Position numbers and translations under genes: made by a program
The notes under the pieces: model-generated
Databases searched by the model: none
What the model was told of the DNA's origin: nothing
Seen by the model: the letters and a program-made list of their open reading frames with translations, nothing else
Part shown: positions 15,369 through 20,291 of the stretch, one piece after another
How positions within the stretch are numbered: position 1 is the stretch's first letter
Layout of the letters: each line of letters opens with the position of its first letter
Assembly: GCA_902489965.1 (NCBI GenBank)
Contig: CABUCA010000039.1
Coordinates: forward strand, 1 to 20,291
Origin: an uncultured Collinsella sp.
Lineage (GTDB): Bacteria > Actinomycetota > Coriobacteriia > Coriobacteriales > Coriobacteriaceae
Reading direction: 5' to 3'
Length of the DNA stretch: 20,291 nt

Positions 15369-16910
15369 CTACTGTGCGGTACTGAGCGAGCGCTTGACTG
15401 CATCACGCCAGCCCGCAAGGTTTTGCTCGCGGCGCACGGCGGACATGTGGGGAAGGAAGGTCCTAACGATCTGGGCATTTTGCTCCAGCTCTTCCAGGTC
15501 TTCCCAATAGCCGACGGCAAGACCCGCCAAGTACGCGGCACCGATTGCCGTGGTCTCCACCGTCTCGCATTGCAGCACGGGGATATCCAGCAGGTCGGCC
15601 TGAAATTGCATGATGAACTCGTTGCGCGAGGCACCGCCATCGACAGACAGGCGCTCGATCGAAAGCCCCACGTCCTGCTCCATGGCGCGCAGCACGTCGT
15701 AGCTTTGATATGCCATGGATTCGCAGGCGGCGCGCACGATGGTCGCACGGCTCGAGGCGCCGGTCAGACCGCACACGATACCGCGGGCATGCGGGTCCCA
15801 CCAGGGAGCGCCCAAACCCGCAAAGGCGGGAACGAAGTAGCAGCCCTCGTTGTCGTTAATCGAAGCGGCGAGTTGTGCCGACTCGCTCACGCTCGAGATG
15901 ATGCCCATGTTGTTACGAAGCCAGTTCATGGTGGAGCCGGCAGCAAAGATGGAGCCCTCGAGTGCATAGCTGATCTTCCCGTTCGCAGCGATACCGATGG
16001 TGGAGACCAGGCCGTTCTTGGATTCGACGATCTCGTCGCCGGTGTTCATGAGCATAAAGCAACCCGTGCCATAGGTGTTTTTGGTCTGGCCGGGACGGAA
16101 ACAGCAGTGGCCGAACAGCGACGCCTGCTGGTCGCCCGCCACGCCCATGATGGGCGGCATGTTGGTCATGATGTCGCTCGCGACGCGGCCGTAGTCGCCC
16201 GAGCTCCAGCGAACCTCGGGCATCATGGAACGTGGAACGTCAAAGAGCGCCAGCAGGTCGTCGTCCCAATCGAGCGTATGGATATTAAAGAGTGCCGTGC
16301 GGCTGGCATTGGTGTAGTCGGTGGCAAAGACCTGGCCGCCAGTGAGGTTGTAGATGAGCCAGGTGTCGATGGTGCCAAACATGAGGTCGCCCGCCGCCGC
16401 GCTCTCGCGTGCGCCGTCGACGTTGTCGAGAATCCACTGCACCTTGGAGGCCGAGAAATACGGGTCGAGCGTGAGTCCCGTGCGGGAGCGCACCAACTCC
16501 TCGCAACCCTGTTCAACCAACGCCTCGATTACCGACGCGGTGCGGCGGCACTGCCATACGATGGCGTTATAGATCGGCTGACCGCTCACGCGGTCCCAGA
16601 CCACCGTGGTCTCGCGCTGGTTGGAGATGCCGATGGCGGCAATGCGGTCGGAGTGGATACCGCTCTTAAACTGGACTTCCATCATGACGGCGATCTGGCT
16701 GGCAAGCACCGCCATGGGGTCTTGCTCTACCCAACCGGGACGCGGGAAGCTGGTTTTGACGCTGCGACGTGCCTGCGCGACGATGCATCCGTACTCGTCG
16801 ACGATGGTCGCAAGTACCGAGGTGGTGCCGCAGTCGAGTGCCATAATGTAGGAACCGCCAAAGTTAAACGAGGCATCTTCCATGCCCAGGCTACCCAGAT
16901 TCAACGACAT
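15369..16910 (-). CDS. glpK: Glycerol kinase
   Basis: FGGY-family kinase that phosphorylates glycerol to glycerol 3-phosphate. It has 513 residues, about 14 more than Escherichia coli GlpK at the N-terminus before the phosphate-binding ALDCGTTS. Substrate residues are R99-E100 in ISNQRETT, the tyrosine in DPYFSASK (Y151), and D260-Q261 in GVAGDQQASLFG; the ATP-site VDGGASRNEFIMQF and the late GAAYLAGLAVGYW are present. The loop before VAGDQQ reads GDYGRVASDIMTNMPPIM, which lacks both the GKGGTRI fructose-1,6-bisphosphate loop of the enterobacterial enzyme and the phosphorylatable histidine of low-GC Gram-positive enzymes. The ATG at 16910 has AAAGGTG upstream; ATG at 16883 has no good site. 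It follows tsaC by 13 bases. No glpF or glpO is nearby. Confidence 0.95.
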   Translation of the reverse strand: MSLNLGSLGMEDASFNFGGSYIMALDCGTTSVLATIVDEYGCIVAQARRSVKTSFPRPGWVEQDPMAVLASQIAVMMEVQFKSGIHSDRIAAIGISNQRETTVVWDRVSGQPIYNAIVWQCRRTASVIEALVEQGCEELVRSRTGLTLDPYFSASKVQWILDNVDGARESAAAGDLMFGTIDTWLIYNLTGGQVFATDYTNASRTALFNIHTLDWDDDLLALFDVPRSMMPEVRWSSGDYGRVASDIMTNMPPIMGVAGDQQASLFGHCCFRPGQTKNTYGTGCFMLMNTGDEIVESKNGLVSTIGIAANGKISYALEGSIFAAGSTMNWLRNNMGIISSVSESAQLAASINDNEGCYFVPAFAGLGAPWWDPHARGIVCGLTGASSRATIVRAACESMAYQSYDVLRAMEQDVGLSIERLSVDGGASRNEFIMQFQADLLDIPVLQCETVETTAIGAAYLAGLAVGYWEDLEELEQNAQIVRTFLPHMSAVRREQNLAGWRDAVKRSLSTAQ

Positions 16911-16923
16911 CGCTTACACCTTT

Positions 16924-17667
16924 CTATTGCATCGGGTCGGACAGGACCCGTTCGATCTCTGATGCGGGAAGTGCGCCTTGGCGCAGGATCTGGAGCCCGC
17001 CGTGCTGAAACGACACGATGGTCGAGGCGTCGCGACACGGGGTCTCACCGGCGTCGACGGCAACATCAACCCCCTCCAGGATGCGACCCTCGACGGCGGC
17101 AAAGCTTGCCGGCGAGGGCGCGCCGTGCGTGTTGGCGCTCGTGCAGGCAAGGGGACTGCCGCAGGCGCGGATGAGCGCCTGCACCACAGGCGAGGCCGAC
17201 GCGCGAAGAGCCACCGTGTCATCGGCGGCGCGCATAAAGGTCGGCACGCAGGGGGCTGCCTTAATCACGATAGTCAGGGCTCCCGGCCAGCATCGTCGCG
17301 CGAGTACGCGGGCCTCGTTAGGGATATCCACGCCATAGCGGTCGAGTGCTTCGACGCCATCGACCAGCCAAGCAACGGTTTGCGTGAGTTCACGTTGCTT
17401 GAGAGTGAAGATACGGCGATAGCCGGTGCCGAGCGCAGGGACTGCGGCGCCGTTGACGGTGGCTTGCGGGTCGCATGACCACGACGGGAACTCGCTTGTA
17501 TCTTGGGGGACGGCATCGGAGAAGGCATTGACTGCCACGGCGACGCCATAGACGGTCTCGGTCGGGATCAGTGCCAGGCCGCCGCGACCGAGCACCTCGG
17601 CCGTACGCTCGACGGCAAGCCGGTGCGGCTCGCGCGCTCCCTCGTATACCCGATAGACCGTCTGCAT
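16924..17667 (-). CDS. tsaC: Threonylcarbamoyl-AMP synthase (Sua5/YrdC/YwlC family)
   Basis: YrdC-domain enzyme, which makes threonylcarbamoyl-AMP from threonine, bicarbonate and ATP for the t6A37 modification of ANN-reading tRNAs. It has 247 residues. Conserved parts are LIPTETVYG (T36), the K-x-R motif (K90-Q91-R92 in FTLKQRE), RCWPGALTIVIK, and the S-x-N motif S177-A178-N179 in CTSANTHG. Compared with usual family members, about 30 residues (roughly 52-82, rich in Pro, Ser, Ala and Gly) are inserted between the VYG segment and the K-x-R helix. There is no C-terminal Sua5 domain. The nearest ribosome binding sequence, AAGGGG, is rather far (11 bases). tsaC often adjoins prmC in bacteria; here the HicAB module lies between them. 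glpK follows closely in the same direction. Confidence 0.9.
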   Translation of the reverse strand: MQTVYRVYEGAREPHRLAVERTAEVLGRGGLALIPTETVYGVAVAVNAFSDAVPQDTSEFPSWSCDPQATVNGAAVPALGTGYRRIFTLKQRELTQTVAWLVDGVEALDRYGVDIPNEARVLARRCWPGALTIVIKAAPCVPTFMRAADDTVALRASASPVVQALIRACGSPLACTSANTHGAPSPASFAAVEGRILEGVDVAVDAGETPCRDASTIVSFQHGGLQILRQGALPASEIERVLSDPMQ

Positions 17668-17801
17668 GTGTATGCCAGCCCCTTACGCTCTGGTGCAAGT
17701 TTGTTTACTGTGGGGCATTCTCGCACGAAACGTTCAATCTATTTGCCCAGAGCGCATGTTGGTTTGGTGAGCGGCTCTAGTAGTCGGTGAAAGTGAGGGG
17801 G

Positions 17802-18248
17802 TTATTGGACTGCGACGAACTTCTTTGGCCTGCCGGCGTGGCGTTCTTGGGCGGCGTAGCGCTCGATGCTGTCTATCGTTATCATCCGACGGCCGTCGAC
17901 AAGTTCAACATCGAGCTTTCCGGCTTTGACCAGCGCGGTAATCCGCGGAGCGGAGACTTTGAGGTCCAGCGCTGCGTCTTTAAATGTTCGGCACGCCGCT
18001 TCCCGAGCGTCCTCGTGGTCGATTTCGACTGAAAGGGCCACGACCTCGGCCGAGCGTTCGTACCCTGCCGGAGTCAAACCGTTGTTGAGGTCGTCGGCCA
18101 AAAACGCCATCAGTGCCTCGGTGGCATGGGCAATCGCTTCTTCGCGCGTATCGCCATCGGCAAAGGCGCCGGGAATCTGCGGGAAACTGGCGCAGTAACC
18201 GTCGTCTTCTTTTATGAGAACGCAGTCATAGGTAAATCGCTGCCTCAT
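17802..18248 (-). CDS. hicB: HicB-family antitoxin with C-terminal DNA-binding domain
   Basis: Antitoxin that neutralises HicA and probably represses the operon. It has 148 residues. The N-terminal HicB fold is visible in YDCVLIKEDDGYCASFPQIPG, then GDTREEAIAHATEAL (about 7-50); the C-terminal half (about 85-148) has a helix-turn-helix look, DAALDLKVSAPRITALVKAGKL, then VDGRRMITIDSIERY, like excisionase-type DNA-binding domains. The frame opens at 18266, which would overlap hicA, but ATG at 18248 has GGAGG four bases ahead, is 11 bases after the hicA stop, and puts the fold at the N-terminus. No terminator is seen before tsaC. Confidence 0.88.
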   Translation of the reverse strand: MRQRFTYDCVLIKEDDGYCASFPQIPGAFADGDTREEAIAHATEALMAFLADDLNNGLTPAGYERSAEVVALSVEIDHEDAREAACRTFKDAALDLKVSAPRITALVKAGKLDVELVDGRRMITIDSIERYAAQERHAGRPKKFVAVQ

Positions 18249-18259
18249 TTTGCCTCCAA

Positions 18260-18445
18260 CTACCATTCAGCTTGGCGACGAATACTTGCCCACGTGCCCT
18301 TCTTTGGTCGATCACCACCAGAGCCGTTCACGGTGACAACACGGTCACCAGAAACATACTTAGCATGACTACCGACTTGCGCGACCTTCACGAATCCATC
18401 GTGCTTGAGTAGGGCAATGATTTCCCGAAAGGTAGGAGGTTGCAT
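18260..18445 (-). CDS. hicA: HicA-family mRNA interferase toxin
   Basis: Small 61-residue toxin of the HicA type, a double-stranded-RNA-binding fold that cleaves mRNA on ribosomes or free. The catalytic histidine is H27 in VGSHAKY, followed by a beta strand (DRVVTVNG) and the family C-terminus PKKGTWASIRRQAEW. The ATG at 18445 has AGAGGT eight bases before it. It precedes hicB, the usual toxin-first order, and has its own promoter in an AT-rich stretch 25 bases upstream. Confidence 0.9.
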   Translation of the reverse strand: MQPPTFREIIALLKHDGFVKVAQVGSHAKYVSGDRVVTVNGSGGDRPKKGTWASIRRQAEW

Positions 18446-18469
18446 GGGCCGACCTCTTTCAGCCGTCCT

Positions 18470-18499
18470 AATTATAAACTACTTTATAATTTTTGCTAA
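18470..18499 (-). promoter_or_regulatory. hicAB promoter overlapped by an inverted-repeat operator
   Basis: Minus strand: -35 TTAGCA (18499-18494), 17-base spacer, -10 TATAAT (18476-18471), about 25 bases ahead of hicA. A perfect inverted repeat, AATTATAAA and TTTATAATT around four bases (18470-18491), covers the -10, as expected for repression by HicB. It is one of the most AT-rich stretches in the window. Confidence 0.7.
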
Positions 18500-18513
18500 C
18501 CAGTTAATAAATA

Positions 18514-19764
18514 TTACTGGCGCTGTTTGGGCTCGGTGACGATGGCTCGAACGATGCGGGGACGATCGGTGAGGTCGTGGACGATACGCACGTCCGAAAG
18601 GCCTGCCTGGCGACAGAGCTCGGCCGCGGCATCGAGGGCGCCCTCGTAGAGCTCGCAGGCAAACAGGCCGCCGGCGCGCAGCATGTAAGGCGCCGCATTG
18701 AGCAGGCGGCGGAAGATGTCCAGGCCGTCGGCACCGCCCTCGAGCGCCAAGTCGGGCTCAAAGTCCTTGACCTCGTGCGGCAGCGAGCGCATGACGCCGG
18801 TCGGGATGTAGGGCGGGTTGGAAACGAGCACGTCGAAGGTGCCCCACTCTTCGCGGGGAATGGAGCTCACCAGGTTGGTGAGACTAAAGGCAACCTCATC
18901 TGCCGTGAGGCCGAGCGCGTCGCGGTTTTTGGTGGCCAGATCGATGGCGCGCGGCTCGATATCGGTGGCGGTGCAGGTAACGTGGCCGCGGCGCTCCCAG
19001 GCAAGGGAGAGCGAAATGCAGCCCGTGCCGCAGCCGACCTCGAGAACGCGGGCAGTGCAGGGCTCGGTTGGGGCAGGCGCAGCGGCATCCTGAGCTGAAG
19101 CCGTCTCCTGGCCGGCACCCTCGATGGCGATGCCGTATTCGTCGAGCTCGGGCTCGGCGGCTTCGGCGGCTTCGGCTTCTGCTGCCTGCGCGGCGGCTTC
19201 CTCGGCCTCGCGGTCGGCCAGTTCCTCGGCATAGGCACGGCTGCCCAGTACGTCGCCGCCTAGCGCCGCCTCATCGGCAGCCGTCAGGTTAGCGGCACGG
19301 CGCTCGGCGGTCGCCCGTTCGTCTGCCAGCGCGGCCTCGGTCTTGCGTGCCTCCTCGACCTCATCGTTCCAAGGCAGCTCAACACGCTGACGGGCAGCAG
19401 CCTCGGGGCTCAGCACCTCGGCATCCAGATAATTGAGGACTTCCTCGACGAGCATCTCGGTCTCGGGGCGCGGAATGAGCACACCGGGGGCGCACGCGAC
19501 GTCGATCATGCGAAACTGCGTGCTGCCCGTGATGTATTGCAGCGGCTCGCCCTTAGCGCGGCGGACAACGGCTGCATGCATGGTCTCGAGCTGGGACGCG
19601 TTAAGCGTCTCGTCCATACGCATATATAGGTCAATGCGCGCCAGGCCCGTGGCGGCGCACAGCAGCCACTCGGCAGAAAGACGGGGGTGCTCCTCGCCGC
19701 GCTCGGCCAGGTACTCCTTGGTCCACTCGAGACAACGCTTGATGGTCCAAATCTCGTTTGCCAT
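18514..19764 (-). CDS. prmC: Peptide chain release factor N5-glutamine methyltransferase, enlarged
   Basis: SAM-dependent methyltransferase that modifies the glutamine of the GGQ motif in release factors RF1 and RF2. It has 416 residues against the usual 280-290. N-terminal helical domain about 1-80 (KRCLEWTKEYLAERG), then QYITGSTQF and IPRPETEMLVEEVL; SAM motif I VLEVGCGTG (240-248); catalytic NPPY (316-319) in SNPPYIP; and the PRIVRA C-terminus. Between the PRPETE helix and motif I lie about 125 extra residues (114-237) rich in Ala and Glu, probably helical or disordered. The frame continues to 19839, but ATG at 19764 has GGGGAGG close upstream and starts the family N-terminus. The usual neighbour prfA is not seen within the 527 bases upstream. 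hicAB and tsaC follow downstream. Confidence 0.93.
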   Translation of the reverse strand: MANEIWTIKRCLEWTKEYLAERGEEHPRLSAEWLLCAATGLARIDLYMRMDETLNASQLETMHAAVVRRAKGEPLQYITGSTQFRMIDVACAPGVLIPRPETEMLVEEVLNYLDAEVLSPEAAARQRVELPWNDEVEEARKTEAALADERATAERRAANLTAADEAALGGDVLGSRAYAEELADREAEEAAAQAAEAEAAEAAEPELDEYGIAIEGAGQETASAQDAAAPAPTEPCTARVLEVGCGTGCISLSLAWERRGHVTCTATDIEPRAIDLATKNRDALGLTADEVAFSLTNLVSSIPREEWGTFDVLVSNPPYIPTGVMRSLPHEVKDFEPDLALEGGADGLDIFRRLLNAAPYMLRAGGLFACELYEGALDAAAELCRQAGLSDVRIVHDLTDRPRIVRAIVTEPKQRQ

Positions 19765-19812
19765 GGGGCCCTCCCCTCTTAAGCGCCGGACGGCGCGCGA
19801 ATGTCGGAGCAG

Positions 19813-19839
19813 ATTGTACGCGAGGCCAGCGCTTGGCAA
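19813..19839 (-). promoter_or_regulatory. Possible prmC promoter
   Basis: Minus-strand TACAAT (19818-19813) is a fair -10, 49 bases before the prmC ATG; the best -35, TTGCCA, is 15 bases upstream, a short spacing. This is a weak prediction. Confidence 0.35.
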
Positions 19840-19950
19840 GGGACGATTGAAGGCGATTATCGAGAATCAGCCCAGAGTTTTGCACCGGGCTTGCTCAAAG
19901 TGCTCATTCGTCGACGTCAAAATCTGCATTCGTCAAGCTTTTGGCAAGGT

Positions 19951-19979
19951 TGACCCAAAACTGACCAATATCTAACCAA
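19951..19979. promoter_or_regulatory. Three direct repeats with 11-bp period
   Basis: TGACCCA (19951), TGACCAA (19962) and TAACCAA (19973) are separated by exactly four bases each, an 11-bp period. Two further copies of CATTCGTC at 19905 and 19927 are 22 bases apart. Such helically phased repeats are typical of binding sites for OmpR/PhoB-type response regulators. The target could be prmC or an unseen rightward gene. Confidence 0.4.
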
Positions 19980-20012
19980 GAACTTGCCACATCGCTTGAC
20001 GCGCGACGCATC

Positions 20013-20045
20013 AAAAATCGCCCCGCGACTTCTTGAACGATTTTT
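20013..20045. terminator. A/T-flanked hairpin, possible bidirectional terminator
   Basis: Perfect 8-bp arms AAAAATCG and CGATTTTT with a 17-base loop. The A-run and T-run could serve termination in both directions, but the GC part of the stem is only three pairs and the loop is long. Confidence 0.3.
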
Positions 20046-20157
20046 CGAGCAATATTTTCAATAGCAGATGCACGCCATTGATTACTTTCAGCAGGTAGAC
20101 AGCTTAAAGGTTATCAAAGCCGTTTGAATAACATCTCAAAGCAATGTGCCCAACCTA

Positions 20158-20182
20158 GTCATTTTAGAACGTCCCCAATGAC
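20158..20182. repeat. REP-like hairpin with AGAACGTCCCC loop
   Basis: Arms GTCATT and AATGAC close a 13-base loop TTAGAACGTCCCC. The same loop, with different arms, occurs at 4617-4643. It stands 20 bases before copy B of the long repeat, as the 4617 hairpin stands immediately before copy A. Confidence 0.65.
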
Positions 20183-20202
20183 CACCGCATCCGGAACAAG
20201 GC

Positions 20203-20291
20203 AACGCCGCAGGTAGAGGACGGACAGTGAGCGGGTCGCATTTGAGACAAGGTGACGTGAAACGAAAGGGCGCTGACCTTCTGGTCGCGCC
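20203..20291. repeat. Long imperfect-hairpin repeat element, copy B (cut by window end)
   Basis: Matches 4644-4732 in the same orientation (84 of 89 bases; the last 54 identical). The window ends in the closing stem of the tip hairpin, so the right arm is not seen. All differences from copy A fall in the outer 35 bases. Confidence 0.75.

Noticed and set aside
15423..17174. 583-codon plus-strand open frame antisense to glpK and tsaC
   Set aside because: Its composition, rich in Arg, Gly, Ala, Asp and His, is that of a reverse-strand shadow; the minus-strand genes have clear catalytic motifs.

Overview
The window is a GC-rich stretch of ordinary bacterial chromosome with dense, mostly leftward genes and short intergenic gaps. 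Gene content, order and style suggest a member of the Coriobacteriia (Actinomycetota), most like Collinsella. This is an inference from the atp-murA-LCP arrangement, the codon style and the intergenic GTCCCC repeats, not a database result. No rRNA, tRNA, CRISPR array or complete insertion sequence was found.

Layout, left to right. 1-179: end of an intergenic region. 180-1580 (-): phosphohexomutase. 1740-3066 (-): two-gene operon of a DtxR/MntR-type metal-responsive repressor and a homocysteine S-methyltransferase. 3187-4434 (+): the only rightward gene, peptidase T, divergent from the repressor across a 20-bp palindrome. 4500-4811: repeat-rich spacer with REP-like hairpins and a long imperfect hairpin that recurs at the right edge of the window. 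4812-7343 (-): LytR-CpsA-Psr cell-wall ligase and murA. 7432-14315 (-): complete F1Fo ATP synthase operon in the order atpI-like, B, E, F, H, A, G, D, C. 14598-15245 (-): upp. 15369-17667 (-): tsaC-glpK pair. 17802-18445 (-): HicAB toxin-antitoxin module with its own AT-rich promoter and operator. 18514-19764 (-): prmC with a large Ala/Glu-rich insertion. 19765-20291: non-coding, with 11-bp-spaced direct repeats, a hairpin and the second repeat copy.

How the genes relate. The ATP synthase operon is the core. Its genes overlap or lie within a few bases of each other, and a strong hairpin-plus-T-run terminator follows atpC only 13 bases before the TTG start of murA. murA and the LCP gene form a small cell-envelope operon. 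prmC and tsaC, both translation-fidelity genes that are neighbours in many bacteria, are separated here by the HicAB module. tsaC is followed at 13 bases by glpK.

The least explained material is non-coding: hairpins with a constant 13-nt loop and co-varying stems, and a roughly 100-nt hairpin element present at both 4.7 kb and 20.2 kb in the same orientation. Among proteins, the oddest are PrmC (about 125 extra residues between its two domains), TsaC (about 30 extra residues in a loop), an AtpF with a signal-peptide-like N-terminus and a short 64-residue AtpE.
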